Source of the DNA: CAKXIK01 sp050947015
GTDB lineage: Bacteria > Bacillota > Clostridia > Oscillospirales > Acutalibacteraceae
DNA: 56,757 nucleotides
Assembly: GCA_050947015.1 (NCBI GenBank)
Contig: JBMNVT010000015.1
Location: 1-56,757, forward strand
Direction: 5' to 3'
Shown one piece after another: positions 15,118 through 24,139 of this stretch. The notes beneath the pieces are model-generated. The model saw nothing but the letters and a program-made list of their open reading frames with translations. It was not told where the DNA came from and ran no database searches. Position 1 is the first letter of the stretch, and each line of letters opens with the position of its first letter. Both the position numbers and the translations under genes were made by a program.

Positions 15118-17127
15118 ATGGCAGTCATTCCAATGAAAAAAATGACGCTTTTCGCACTGAAGCGCGACCGTAAAGCATTGTTGGAGTTTCTGCAGCGGCG
15201 CGGCGTGATTGAAGTAACCGACGTTCCGCTCAGTGACGACTTGTTTTATAAATCAGACAGTTCTCGGCAATTGGCGCATTTTGACCGCTGCCAGAATGCT
15301 GTGCGTCAGGCGTTGGAGCTGCTGGATCATTACGCACCGGAAAAGAAATCCATGTTCAGTTCGCTGCAGGGCAAGCCGGAGCTTTCTCTCGCGGAATATG
15401 ACGAGCAAGTGCTTACGCACGAAGAGGCGATTTCCGCCGCCCGCCGCATGGTTGCGCTCTCCCGTTCCATGGCTGAAGCTAAGGCGGAGCAAGCGCGGTT
15501 GGAAAACCAGGCGGCGGCGCTGAATCCCTGGCTCTCGCTTGACCTTCCCATGCGGTTTCGCGGAACAAAGCTGACCACCGCTTTTATCGGAACGGTTCCG
15601 GAAGCGCTCAGCCTTGAAACACTGCTGAGTTTTTTGGCAGAGGAAGCCCTGGACGCCGCTGTCCATGCAGAAATTTTGAGTACAACGCCGGATCAGACGT
15701 GCATTTTTGTTTTGTGCATGAAACCGCAGAGCGGCGCCGTGGAAAACGCGCTGCGTGCGCACGGTTTTTCGCTTCCCGCTTCGCCAACCAAGGTTTCTCC
15801 GGCAGAGGCTGCACAGGAATACCGGCAGCGCATTCAGGAGCTGGACGCACAGATTGAGAAAAGTGAGCAGGAGATCGTTTCGTTCGCTGCAATGCGTCCG
15901 CGCATTGAATTTCTTGCAGACTATTATGCAATGCGCCGCGAAAAATATCAGGTGATCGACAAGCTTTCACAATCGAAAAATGTTTTTGTGCTGGAGGGAT
16001 ATCTCCCCGAACCGGCGGAATCGCAGATTGAGCGCGACCTTGTGCCGTTTTGTGCCGCGGTGGAATTTTCCGAGCCGGGCGAAAAGGAGCAGCCGCCTGT
16101 GCTGTTGCACAACAACCGTTTTTCTGAACCGGTGGAAGGCGTCATCGAGATGTACAGCATGCCGGGCAAGCGGGATATTGACCCGACCTCGATTATGGCG
16201 GTGTTTTACTATATTCTCTTCGGTATGATGCTTTCCGACGCGGCTTACGGGATCCTGATGGCGCTCGGCTGCTTCTTTGTGGTCAAAAAATTCCCGAAAA
16301 TGTCTGCCTCGCTGCAGAAAACGCTTCGGATGTTCTTCTGGTGCGGTGTTTCCACTGCGGTATGGGGAGCGCTGTTCGGCGGTTGGTTCGGCGACGCGCC
16401 CACCGTGATCGCCAAAACCTTTTTCCATACCGACTTTACCGTTCCTGCTCTCTGGCTCGTTCCGCTGGAGGACCCGATGACGCTGCTGATGGTCTCGTTC
16501 GTCATCGGTATCATCCATCTGTTCACCGGGCTCGGGATCCAGTTTTATCAGCTCTGGAAGCGCGGCGACAAGGCCGGTGCAATTTATGACGTCGGTTTCT
16601 GGTACGGGCTGTTGATCGGGCTGATCGTCTGGTTAATGAGCACCGATATGCTGCGTTCCATGGCAAACCTCAGCTTCGCCGTTCCGCCCGCCTTTGTTAC
16701 GGCCGCAAAAATTCTGGCCGGGCTTTCTGCCATCGGCATCATCGCAACGGCCGGTCGGGAATCCCGCGCTCCGTTCAAACGACTGCTTAAGGGGCTTTAC
16801 GGGCTTTACGGCGTGACAAGCTACCTCAGCGACGTACTCTCCTACGCACGTCTGCTGGCGCTCGGTCTTGCCACGGGCGTTATCGCTTCGGTCATCAATC
16901 AGATGGGCGCCATGGGCGGCGATTCCGTTTTCAGCGCGATCGTATTCACACTGGTGTTTCTTGTCGGACATCTCTTTAATCTGGCCATCAATCTGTTGGG
17001 CGCTTATGTGCATACCAACCGGTTGCAATATGTCGAATTCTTCGGCAAATTTTATGAAGGCGGCGGCGAAAAATACGCTCCCTTCGCCGCAAACACAAAG
17101 TTCTACACTATTAAGGAGGAAAATTAA
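15118..17127 (+). CDS. ntpI: V-type ATPase subunit I (membrane stator)
   Basis: A 669-residue V-ATPase subunit I/a (PF01496). The N-terminal half (to about residue 355) is soluble and rich in coiled coil and connects to the peripheral stalks; the C-terminal half has about eight membrane segments forming the ion half-channels beside the K ring. The segment SYLSDVLSYARLLALGLATGVIA near residue 570 contains the Arg that faces the ring carboxylate. The family signature DPTSIMAVFYYILFGMMLSDA is present near residue 355. The start at 15118 is chosen because GGAGGTGA lies 8 nt upstream. Only 2 nt separate its stop from ntpK. Confidence 0.93.
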   Translation: MAVIPMKKMTLFALKRDRKALLEFLQRRGVIEVTDVPLSDDLFYKSDSSRQLAHFDRCQNAVRQALELLDHYAPEKKSMFSSLQGKPELSLAEYDEQVLTHEEAISAARRMVALSRSMAEAKAEQARLENQAAALNPWLSLDLPMRFRGTKLTTAFIGTVPEALSLETLLSFLAEEALDAAVHAEILSTTPDQTCIFVLCMKPQSGAVENALRAHGFSLPASPTKVSPAEAAQEYRQRIQELDAQIEKSEQEIVSFAAMRPRIEFLADYYAMRREKYQVIDKLSQSKNVFVLEGYLPEPAESQIERDLVPFCAAVEFSEPGEKEQPPVLLHNNRFSEPVEGVIEMYSMPGKRDIDPTSIMAVFYYILFGMMLSDAAYGILMALGCFFVVKKFPKMSASLQKTLRMFFWCGVSTAVWGALFGGWFGDAPTVIAKTFFHTDFTVPALWLVPLEDPMTLLMVSFVIGIIHLFTGLGIQFYQLWKRGDKAGAIYDVGFWYGLLIGLIVWLMSTDMLRSMANLSFAVPPAFVTAAKILAGLSAIGIIATAGRESRAPFKRLLKGLYGLYGVTSYLSDVLSYARLLALGLATGVIASVINQMGAMGGDSVFSAIVFTLVFLVGHLFNLAINLLGAYVHTNRLQYVEFFGKFYEGGGEKYAPFAANTKFYTIKEEN

Positions 17128-17129
17128 CA

Positions 17130-17621
17130 ATGAATGATCTCGGACTTGTTTTTGCACTGACCGGCACCGTTTTGGGTGCGCTTCTTCCCGGAATTGGTTC
17201 TGCCATCGGCGTCGGTATGGGCGGCGAGGCTGCTGCGGGTGTTGTCACGGAAGATCCCTCCAAATTCAGCAAGGTGCTGATTCTTCAGCTTCTGCCGGGC
17301 ACACAGGGCATTTACGGCCTGCTGCTTGGTTTTATCATGCTTTCCGGCATTGGCGTTCTTGGCGGCGGCTATGCAGCCGGCAGCATGACGCTTGCAAAGG
17401 GTCTGCTTTATCTGGCCGCATCTCTGCCTCTTGCCATTGTTGGCCCGTGGTCCGCGATCCGTCAGGCACGCGCTTCCGTCGCCAGCATCAATCTGGTTTC
17501 CAAACGCCCGGATCAGTTCGGTAAATCCATGCTGTTCCCTGCCATGGTTGAAACCTATGCCATTTTTGCGCTGCTGCTTTCCATTCTTGCCGTCACCGGC
17601 ATCAACGGCCTTGCAATGTAA
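17130..17621 (+). CDS. ntpK: V-type ATPase subunit K (rotor ring proteolipid)
   Basis: A 163-residue four-helix proteolipid made of two hairpins; copies form the ion-carrying ring. The second hairpin keeps the ion-binding Glu141 in PAMVETYAI. LLPGTQG gives Leu55, Thr58 and Gln59, and IRQARAS gives Gln112. These align by motif with Leu61, Thr64, Gln65, Gln110 and Glu139, the Na+ ligands known for E. hirae NtpK, so a sodium-coupled ring is likely. The first hairpin lacks its own carboxylate, as is usual for duplicated K subunits. AAGGAGG precedes the ATG. Coupling could be checked against the Kef-type antiporter for Na+ cycling, but no such link is shown here. Confidence 0.95.
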   Translation: MNDLGLVFALTGTVLGALLPGIGSAIGVGMGGEAAAGVVTEDPSKFSKVLILQLLPGTQGIYGLLLGFIMLSGIGVLGGGYAAGSMTLAKGLLYLAASLPLAIVGPWSAIRQARASVASINLVSKRPDQFGKSMLFPAMVETYAIFALLLSILAVTGINGLAM

Positions 17622-17717
17622 CCGGTGCCTGTCACCGGCAGCCACCAACGTAGGCGGGAAGCGCGGAATTTTGAACAAGCGCGGTTCCCGGCTGATGCGA
17701 AAGGAATGTTTGAATTC

Positions 17718-18311
17718 ATGAGCGGACTGGAAAAAATCGTGGAACAAATCATCAGCGAGGCGAAAGAAACAGCGCAGAGGACGATTGCTCAGGCGAACAC
17801 CGAAGCCGCACAGATTGCCGAAGCCGCCAAGGCAGCGAGCGAAAAGGAGCTGGCCCGCTTGCTGACGGAAGCTTCAAAACAAGCTGAAAGCGCACAAAGA
17901 CTGGCGGATTCCGCAGCGGAAATGAACGCCAGGCGTTCCTTGCTGGCCGCAAAACAGCAGCTGATCGGCAGTGTGATTGAAGAAGCAAAAGCCGCGCTGA
18001 CCGCTTTGCCGGACGACGAATACTTTGCGATGCTGCTCCGTCTGGCAAAGAAAAACGCGCTTCCGCAAAAAGGCGAACTGTTCCTTTCCCAAAAAGATCT
18101 CGACCGGCTGCCTGCCGGATTTGAAGATCGACTGAATCAGGAGCTTGCGCCGCACAGGGCGCAGCTGCAGATTTCCAAGCAGGCACGTCCGCTGGACGGC
18201 GGTTTTTTGCTGGTTTATGACGGAATTGAGGAGAATTGCTCGTTTTCCGCTTTGTTTGATGCGCAGCGGGAAGCTCTGCAGGATCAGGTGCATCAAATTC
18301 TGTTTGCCTGA
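17718..18311 (+). CDS. ntpE: V-type ATPase subunit E (peripheral stalk)
   Basis: A 197-residue subunit E (PF01991). The N-terminal 85 residues are an Ala/Glu/Lys-rich helix that should pair with the NtpF-type subunit in the peripheral stalk; the C-terminal part is a globular alpha/beta head that contacts subunit B, with the LDGGFLLVYDGIEENCSF stretch characteristic of the family. The start at 17718 (MSGLEKIVEQII) is preferred; an in-frame ATG at 17706 is also possible, with AAAGGA upstream of both. Operon position between K and C agrees with E. hirae. Confidence 0.9.
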   Translation: MSGLEKIVEQIISEAKETAQRTIAQANTEAAQIAEAAKAASEKELARLLTEASKQAESAQRLADSAAEMNARRSLLAAKQQLIGSVIEEAKAALTALPDDEYFAMLLRLAKKNALPQKGELFLSQKDLDRLPAGFEDRLNQELAPHRAQLQISKQARPLDGGFLLVYDGIEENCSFSALFDAQREALQDQVHQILFA

Positions 18312-18347
18312 TCCGGTTGATTTTCCGGCAATAAAGGAGGAATTCCC

Positions 18348-19307
18348 ATGCGCGAGACCGATTATGCATACGCGGTAGCGCGGATCCATGCCAACGAAAT
18401 CAGGCTGCTGACTCGGCATGACACCGACGCGCTGCTTGCCTGTGAAACGGCAGAGGACTGCCTGCGCACGCTTTCCGACCGCGGCTACAATACCGAGCTG
18501 CCTACCGAGGAAATGCTTTCGGCAGAGCTTGCAAAAGCGTGGGCGCTTGTGCGGGAGGTCGCGCCCGAACCGGACGTATTCAATGTACTGCTCCGTAAAA
18601 ACGATTATCACAATTTAAAAGCCGCCATCAAGGGCGTTGTTACTGGCAGCGACTGTTCCCGCCTTTTTGTAGCTCAGGGTCTCATCGACCCCGCAGTGCT
18701 GCAGGCAGCCGCAGAAGCGCGCGATTTTTCCGCTTTGCCGGAAGAAATGCGCGCGCCGGCCGATGAAGCCATGACGGCGCTGCTGGAAACACAGGACGGT
18801 CAGCTTGCCGACGTTATTCTGGACCAGGCGGCGCTTTCTGCGCTGCTTGCAGCAGGCAAAGCCAGCGGCTCACCGTTTTTAGCAGGTTATGCAGAACTAA
18901 TTGCCGCAACAACCGATATCAAAATTGCGCTTCGCGCGGCGCGCACTGGCAAAAACGCCGCCTTTCTCCGCCGCGCGCTTGCTCCCTGCGGCTCCTTTTC
19001 CGTAACGGAGCTTGCCGAAGCCGCTGCGCAGGGCACACAGGCCGTGGTCGATTTTCTGGCGAGAACGGCCTTTTCCGGTGCGGCGGAAGCACTTTCACAG
19101 TCGCTTTCCGCATTCGAAAAATGGTGCGACGACCGTATGATTGAATCGCTGGCCGGCGCAAAAACAAAGCCGTTCGGTGTGGAACCGCTGGCAGCTTATC
19201 TTCTCGGGAAAGAAAACGAAGTGAAAACGGTTCGCATCATTCTTTCCGGCAAACACAACAGCCTGCCGGACGAAGTGGTTCGCAGCAGAATCCGTCAGCT
19301 GTACTGA
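18348..19307 (+). CDS. ntpC: V-type ATPase subunit C/d (central connector)
   Basis: A 319-residue subunit C (PF01992), the helical funnel that sits on the K ring and links it to the central shaft. Its N-terminus TDYAYAVARIHANE and the NDYHNLKAAIKG segment near residue 84 are typical; LGKENEVKTVRIILSGK near residue 288 is the family's C-terminal signature. An AAAGGAGGAATTCCC ribosome site precedes the ATG. Length is slightly below that of E. hirae NtpC but complete. Confidence 0.92.
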   Translation: MRETDYAYAVARIHANEIRLLTRHDTDALLACETAEDCLRTLSDRGYNTELPTEEMLSAELAKAWALVREVAPEPDVFNVLLRKNDYHNLKAAIKGVVTGSDCSRLFVAQGLIDPAVLQAAAEARDFSALPEEMRAPADEAMTALLETQDGQLADVILDQAALSALLAAGKASGSPFLAGYAELIAATTDIKIALRAARTGKNAAFLRRALAPCGSFSVTELAEAAAQGTQAVVDFLARTAFSGAAEALSQSLSAFEKWCDDRMIESLAGAKTKPFGVEPLAAYLLGKENEVKTVRIILSGKHNSLPDEVVRSRIRQLY

Positions 19308-19353
19308 TTTTGCTCCGCCCGACAGAAACGCAGGAAAGGAAGGAACATCCCCT

Positions 19354-19671
19354 ATGGTTAAAATCGGCGTGATCGGCGACCGCGACAGCATCTATGGCTT
19401 TGCGGCGCTTGGCCTTGATATTTACCCCGCAGAAGACGCGAAAAACGCCGGCGAGCTGCTGATGCATCTGGCGGATAACGATTACGGCGTGCTTTACATT
19501 ACCGAAAAGCTTGCCTCACAGTTAGCGCCGGAGCTGGAAGCCCTTTCGCAGCGTATTCTGCCCGCAGTGATCCCGATTCCGGGTGTTTCGGGCAACACAG
19601 GCATCGGAATGGCAAATGTAAAAAAATCGGTGGAACGCGCAGTCGGATCGGACATTCTGTTCGGCGACTGA
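19354..19671 (+). CDS. ntpG: V-type ATPase subunit F (central shaft)
   Basis: A 105-residue subunit F (PF01990), which binds the shaft and modulates rotation. It begins MVKIGVIGDRDSIYGFAALG and contains the YGVLYITEKLA strand-helix unit, both diagnostic. The start has AAGGAAGGA upstream. It lies between C and A as in the E. hirae operon, where it is named ntpG. Confidence 0.93.
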   Translation: MVKIGVIGDRDSIYGFAALGLDIYPAEDAKNAGELLMHLADNDYGVLYITEKLASQLAPELEALSQRILPAVIPIPGVSGNTGIGMANVKKSVERAVGSDILFGD

Positions 19672-19757
19672 CGCGCGCCCGCCGTTTCCCCCATTGCAAG
19701 TAACGGACGGGATGTGCCCCGCGGCGCCGCCCGGTTGAAAGGAATGGTACCAACAAA

Positions 19758-21527
19758 ATGAGCAACGGAACCATCAAAAAGGTTGCGGGTCCTCTGGTGA
19801 TCGCCGAGGGAATGCGCGACGCAAATATGTTCGACGTGGTGCGCGTCAGCAAGGAACGCCTGATCGGCGAGATCATCGAAATTCACGGCGGCGACGCATC
19901 CATTCAGGTTTACGAGGAAACCTCCGGGCTGGGCCCGGGCGAGCCGGTGGAATCCACCGGAACCCCGCTGAGCGTGGAACTTGGCCCCGGACTGATCTCC
20001 TCCATCTTTGACGGAATTCAGCGTCCGCTCGAAGAAATTTATCAGCTTTCGGGCACTAATCTGCACCGCGGCATCGAAGTACCCTCGCTGAAACGCGATG
20101 TGAAATGGCACTTTGTACCCGTCATGAAGGCCGGCGATGAAGTGGTTGCCGGCGATATTATCGGCACCGTGCAGGAAACTGAAATCGTATCGCACAAAAT
20201 TATGATCCCGCAGGGCGTCATCGGCAAAATTGCTTCCATCAGCGAAGGGGATTATACCGTAACGGAGACCGTCGCCGTGGTGGAAACCGCCAACGGAGAC
20301 CGTCGCGAAATTACGCTGATGCAGAAATGGCCCGTCCGTGTAGGCCGGCCCTATAAGCAGAAGCTTTCTCCCACGATGCCGCTTGTCACCGGGCAGCGCG
20401 TCATCGACACGCTGTTCCCGATCGCAAAGGGTGGCGTGGCAGCCGTTCCCGGCCCGTTCGGCAGCGGTAAAACCGTTGTGCAGCATCAGCTCGCCAAGTG
20501 GGCCTCCGCCGATATCGTCGTTTATATCGGCTGCGGGGAACGCGGCAACGAAATGACCGACGTTCTCAATGAATTCCCCGAACTTGTCGACCCGAAAACT
20601 GGATATTCCCTGATGAAACGCACCGTGTTGATCGCCAATACGTCCGACATGCCGGTTGCCGCGCGCGAAGCATCCATTTACACCGGAATCACGATCGCCG
20701 AATACTTCCGCGACATGGGCTATACCGTCGCGCTGATGGCCGATTCCACCTCCCGCTGGGCGGAGGCTTTGCGTGAAATGTCCGGCCGTCTTGAGGAAAT
20801 GCCCGGCGAAGAAGGCTACCCGGCATACCTCGGCAGCCGTCTGGCGCAGTTTTACGAGCGTGCCGGCCGCGTCAAAGTGCTTGGCAGCGATGACCGCGAA
20901 GGCGCGCTTTCTGTCATCGGGGCAGTTTCTCCTCCCGGCGGCGATATTTCCGAGCCGGTTTCACAGGCAACTCTGCGCATTGTCAAGGTTTTCTGGGGGT
21001 TGGATTCCAACCTGGCATACAAACGCCATTTCCCCGCCATCAACTGGCTGACCAGCTATTCGCTTTACACCGACACCCTCGCCTCCTGGTTCAACGATAA
21101 CGTGGAGGAGGATTGGATGGAGCTTCGTGCCCGCGTGATGCGCATGCTGCATGATGAATCCGAACTGGAAGAAATCGTGAAGCTGGTCGGTATGGACGCG
21201 CTCTCCGCGCCGGATCGTCTGAAGCTGGAAACCGCGCGTTCCATCCGCGAAGATTTTCTGCATCAGAACGCTTTCCACGAAACCGATACCTTTACGCCGC
21301 TTGCCAAGCAGGCAATGATGATGAAGCTGATCCTGCGCTACTATGACGAAGCGGCCGCGGGGCTGGAAAAAGGGATCCCGGTGGATACGCTCGTCAAGCT
21401 TCCGGTTCGCGAACGCATCGGCCGGTTCAAGTACGTTGACCCGGCGCAGATTTCGGAGGAGTTTGACGCTGCGGTTCTGCAGCTGCAAAAGGAAATTGAC
21501 GCTGCGGGCGCAAAGGAGGAATTCTGA
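19758..21527 (+). CDS. ntpA: V-type ATPase catalytic subunit A
   Basis: A 589-residue catalytic subunit. The N-terminal barrel domain (to about residue 70) and the family-specific bulge domain (about 110-190) precede the nucleotide-binding core. The P-loop GPFGSGKT stands near residue 233, and the catalytic Glu in GCGERGNEM near residue 258. ALMADSTSRWAEALRE near residue 330 is the ATPase signature, and the C-terminal helical domain is complete. Three copies alternate with subunit B in the cytoplasmic head. GTTGAAAGGAATGG precedes the ATG. Its stop overlaps the start of ntpB by one base (TGATG), consistent with translational coupling. Confidence 0.97.
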   Translation: MSNGTIKKVAGPLVIAEGMRDANMFDVVRVSKERLIGEIIEIHGGDASIQVYEETSGLGPGEPVESTGTPLSVELGPGLISSIFDGIQRPLEEIYQLSGTNLHRGIEVPSLKRDVKWHFVPVMKAGDEVVAGDIIGTVQETEIVSHKIMIPQGVIGKIASISEGDYTVTETVAVVETANGDRREITLMQKWPVRVGRPYKQKLSPTMPLVTGQRVIDTLFPIAKGGVAAVPGPFGSGKTVVQHQLAKWASADIVVYIGCGERGNEMTDVLNEFPELVDPKTGYSLMKRTVLIANTSDMPVAAREASIYTGITIAEYFRDMGYTVALMADSTSRWAEALREMSGRLEEMPGEEGYPAYLGSRLAQFYERAGRVKVLGSDDREGALSVIGAVSPPGGDISEPVSQATLRIVKVFWGLDSNLAYKRHFPAINWLTSYSLYTDTLASWFNDNVEEDWMELRARVMRMLHDESELEEIVKLVGMDALSAPDRLKLETARSIREDFLHQNAFHETDTFTPLAKQAMMMKLILRYYDEAAAGLEKGIPVDTLVKLPVRERIGRFKYVDPAQISEEFDAAVLQLQKEIDAAGAKEEF

Positions 21528-22906
21528 TGCCGAAGGAATACAGAACGATACAGGAGGTCGCCGGCCCGCTGATGCTGGTGCGCGGCGTTGAAAACGTCAC
21601 TTATAACGAGCTTGGCGAAATTGAACTCTTCAGTGGCGAAAAGCGCCGCTGCAAGGTGCTGGAGATCAACGGCGGCAACGCGCTGGTACAGCTGTTTGAA
21701 AGCTCTACCGGCATCAATCTTTCCAACAGCAGAGTGCGCTTTCTCGGCCGCACCATGGAGCTGGGCGTTTCTGAAGATATGCTTGGCCGCGTGTTCGACG
21801 GCCTTGGCAACCCGATCGACGGCGGCCCCGAAATTTTGCCGGACGCGCGCATGGACATCAACGGTATGCCGATGAACCCTGCTGCCCGCAATTATCCTCA
21901 GGAATTCATTCAGACCGGCATTTCGGCCATCGACGGACTGAACACGCTGGTTCGTGGTCAGAAGCTGCCGATTTTTTCGGCCAGCGGCCTGCCGCACGCT
22001 CAGCTTGCCGCACAGATTGCCCGGCAGGCAAAGGTGCGCGGAACCACCGAGCCGTTTGCCGTTGTGTTCGCCGCAATGGGCATCACCTTTGAAGAATCCA
22101 ATTTCTTTGTCGAAAGCTTTCGCGAAACAGGCGCGCTCGACCGCACCGTCATGTTCGTCAATTTGGCAAATGACCCCGCCATCGAACGAATCGCGACGCC
22201 TCGCATGGCGTTGACCGCCGCCGAATATCTCGCGTTTGAAAAAGGAATGCATGTGTTGGTCATTATGACCGACATTACAAACTACGCCGACGCCCTGCGC
22301 GAGGTTTCCGCCGCACGCAAGGAGGTTCCCGGCCGCCGCGGATATCCCGGTTATATGTACACCGACCTTGCCTCGCTTTACGAGCGCGCCGGCCGCTTGA
22401 AGGGGAAACCCGGCAGCATTACGCTGATTCCGATTCTTACCATGCCGGAGGACGACAAAACGCATCCGATTCCCGACCTGACCGGATATATCACCGAAGG
22501 CCAGATCATTTTGAGCCGTGAGCTGTACCGCAAAGGCGTTACGCCGCCGATTGACGTTTTACCCTCTCTTTCCCGGTTGAAGGACAAGGGCATTGGCGAA
22601 GGCAAAACCCGCGCCGATCACGCCAACACCATGAATCAGCTGTTTGCCGCTTACGCCCGCGGCAAGGACGCCAAAGAGCTGATGGTGGTTCTGGGCGAAG
22701 CCGCTTTGACCGATATTGACAAGCTTTATGCCAAATTTGCCGATGAATTCGAAAACCGGTACGTTTCACAGGGCTACGGCGCAAATCGCAGCATTGAGGA
22801 AACGCTGGACATCGGCTGGAAGCTGCTCTCGATTCTGCCGCGCGGCGAGCTGAAACGAATTAAAGACGAATTCCTCGACGAGTATTACGGCAAGGCCGAA
22901 GCCTGA
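21527..22906 (+). CDS. ntpB: V-type ATPase regulatory subunit B
   Basis: A 459-residue subunit B, the non-catalytic partner of A. It lacks a canonical P-loop (SASGLPHAQ replaces it), as expected for B, and has the SGKPIDGGP-equivalent GNPIDGGPEI and PGRRGYPGYMYTDLA motifs. The Arg finger region (SLYERAGR) is present. An AAAGGAGG ribosome site lies inside the end of ntpA, just before the overlapping ATG. Confidence 0.97.
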   Translation: MPKEYRTIQEVAGPLMLVRGVENVTYNELGEIELFSGEKRRCKVLEINGGNALVQLFESSTGINLSNSRVRFLGRTMELGVSEDMLGRVFDGLGNPIDGGPEILPDARMDINGMPMNPAARNYPQEFIQTGISAIDGLNTLVRGQKLPIFSASGLPHAQLAAQIARQAKVRGTTEPFAVVFAAMGITFEESNFFVESFRETGALDRTVMFVNLANDPAIERIATPRMALTAAEYLAFEKGMHVLVIMTDITNYADALREVSAARKEVPGRRGYPGYMYTDLASLYERAGRLKGKPGSITLIPILTMPEDDKTHPIPDLTGYITEGQIILSRELYRKGVTPPIDVLPSLSRLKDKGIGEGKTRADHANTMNQLFAAYARGKDAKELMVVLGEAALTDIDKLYAKFADEFENRYVSQGYGANRSIEETLDIGWKLLSILPRGELKRIKDEFLDEYYGKAEA

Positions 22907-22980
22907 TTGTGTAAGCCGGCTGCCGGAACGGCAGCGCCGGACAAAACTTCGGTCAAACCGAAAGAAAGGGGAAATTTCCT

Positions 22981-23646
22981 TTGGCGACTCAAAACGTCAA
23001 CCCAACCCGAATGGAACTGACAAAGCTCAAAAAAAAGCTTGCTACCGCCATGCGCGGCCACAAGCTGCTCAAAGACAAGCGCGACGAGCTGATGCGACAG
23101 TTTCTCGATATTGTGCGTGAAAACAAGACGCTGCGGGAGCGGGTGGAGGACGCAATTCGTCAGGCGAACAAAAGCTTTGTGCTGGCGCGCGCCGTAATGC
23201 AGGACGAAGTGCTTTCCACTGCGCTGCTCGCCACCAAACAGGAGGCAATGCTGGAGGTTTCCACCCGCAATGTGATGAGTGTGGATATTCCTGTGTTTAC
23301 CGCCAAAACCAAAACGCCGGATCCATCGGATATTTATTCTTACGGCTTCGCATTTACCTCGGCTGACTTGGACAGCGCCATTTCGGAGCTTTCCGATCTG
23401 CTGCCGGATCTGCTCAAGCTGGCGGAACGTGAAAAATCCGCTCAGCTGCTCGCTGCCGAAATCGAAAAAACGCGCCGCCGCGTCAACGCACTTGAGCACG
23501 TTATGATTCCGGATACGCAGGCAAAGATCAAGATGATCACCATGAAGCTGGATGAAAACGAACGCAGCACGCAGATTCGCCTGATGAAGGTGAAAGACAT
23601 GATGCTCGCTCAGGCGCATCACTATGAAAATCCGCTGGAAAGCTGA
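22981..23646 (+). CDS. ntpD: V-type ATPase subunit D (central shaft)
   Basis: A 221-residue subunit D (PF01813), the coiled-coil rotor shaft within the A3B3 head. It starts at TTG; AAGGGG is placed 8-9 nt upstream and no ATG fits the conserved N-terminus NVNPTRMELTKLKKKL. The paired long helices at both ends and the central loop have the family pattern, and NALEHVMIP near residue 162 is characteristic. It is the last ntp gene; no homologue of E. hirae ntpJ (K+ transporter) follows. Confidence 0.95.
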   Translation: MATQNVNPTRMELTKLKKKLATAMRGHKLLKDKRDELMRQFLDIVRENKTLRERVEDAIRQANKSFVLARAVMQDEVLSTALLATKQEAMLEVSTRNVMSVDIPVFTAKTKTPDPSDIYSYGFAFTSADLDSAISELSDLLPDLLKLAEREKSAQLLAAEIEKTRRRVNALEHVMIPDTQAKIKMITMKLDENERSTQIRLMKVKDMMLAQAHHYENPLES

Positions 23647-23681
23647 AACTTTTTGTTGAGCCAATTTTGCATAACCGTTTT

Positions 23682-23720
23682 AACCGGAGTTGACCGCAGG
23701 GGTCAACTCCGGTTTTTTGC
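23682..23720 (+). terminator. strong terminator of the V-ATPase operon
   Basis: The 14-bp perfect stem AACCGGAGTTGACC (23682-23695)/GGTCAACTCCGGTT (23701-23714) is followed by T4 and GC. Confidence 0.95.
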
Positions 23721-23729
23721 GGATTTTCG

Positions 23730-23763
23730 CACAAAAAAAGCCGCCCCTGCATAGGGCGGCTTC
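23730..23763 (-). terminator. minus-strand terminator without an evident gene
   Basis: Read on the minus strand, AAGCCGCCC and GGGCGGCTT form a stem around TATGCAG and are followed by a run of seven T. It is a good intrinsic terminator for leftward transcripts, yet I find no supported gene on the minus strand to its right before 25.7 kb. It may stop antisense transcripts entering the V-ATPase operon or end a small RNA. Confidence 0.7.
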
Positions 23764-23787
23764 CAAAAAAGAGGAAAGGAGAAAAGA

Positions 23788-23856
23788 ATGAAAAGAGGAG
23801 GAATAAAAAACAGTCTCAGCTTCAAAAACGTCCCTGCTCGTTCTCTCTTGCTGTGA
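23788..23856 (+). CDS. possible 22-residue small ORF
   Basis: GGAAAGGAG precedes an ATG by a short spacer, and the frame encodes a basic 22-residue peptide (MKRGGIKNSLSFKN..., ending SLLL). No promoter on the + strand is evident between it and the V-ATPase terminator, and the purine-rich stretch could mimic a ribosome site by chance. Weakly supported. The rest of 23857-24021 has an inverted repeat at 23883-23901 (CTTATTT/AAATAAG) and nothing else I can name. Confidence 0.25.
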   Translation: MKRGGIKNSLSFKNVPARSLLL

Positions 23857-24021
23857 TGATAGTATATTCGATCTTTGTGTTCCTTATTTGTTCCAAATAA
23901 GAACATTTAAAGAAAAGAATATGAATGAATTGTTGCGAACTTTTTGGATTTTGTGACCGAAAGCTTTTGGCCCCCAATTTGTTTTGTTTTCCGAAGCCGC
24001 AGAATGACAAGCCTTTTTAAG

Positions 24022-24043
24022 ACATATTAAACATATATGATTT
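24022..24043 (+). repeat. 22-bp direct repeat, copy 1 (operator candidate)
   Basis: Reads ACATATTAAACATATATGAT followed by TT. It ends 12 nt before the -35 of the metY promoter. Copy 2 at 24097-24118 differs at one base. Placement on either side of a promoter suggests a regulator-binding pair. Confidence 0.55.
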
Positions 24044-24055
24044 TAAAAAAATTTC

Positions 24056-24084
24056 TTGACAACTGATCTCTGACGTGTTATACT
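24056..24084 (+). promoter_or_regulatory. sigma-A promoter of metY
   Basis: Perfect TTGACA (24056-24061) and TATACT (24079-24084) with a 17-nt spacer, start near 24091. It is bracketed by the two 22-bp repeats. Confidence 0.85.
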
Positions 24085-24096
24085 TTGCTTGTCAAA

Positions 24097-24118
24097 ACAT
24101 ATTAAACAGATATGATTT
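24097..24118 (+). repeat. 22-bp direct repeat, copy 2 (operator candidate)
   Basis: Reads ACATATTAAACAGATATGAT followed by TT and covers about +7 to +28 of the predicted metY transcript. A protein bound here would block initiation or early elongation. Confidence 0.55.
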
Positions 24119-24139
24119 ATTAACTAGGAGGCATGGCAC

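Noticed and set aside
21341..22465. 374-residue minus-strand frame inside ntpB
   Set aside because: Shadow of a highly conserved ATPase gene; no independent signal of coding.
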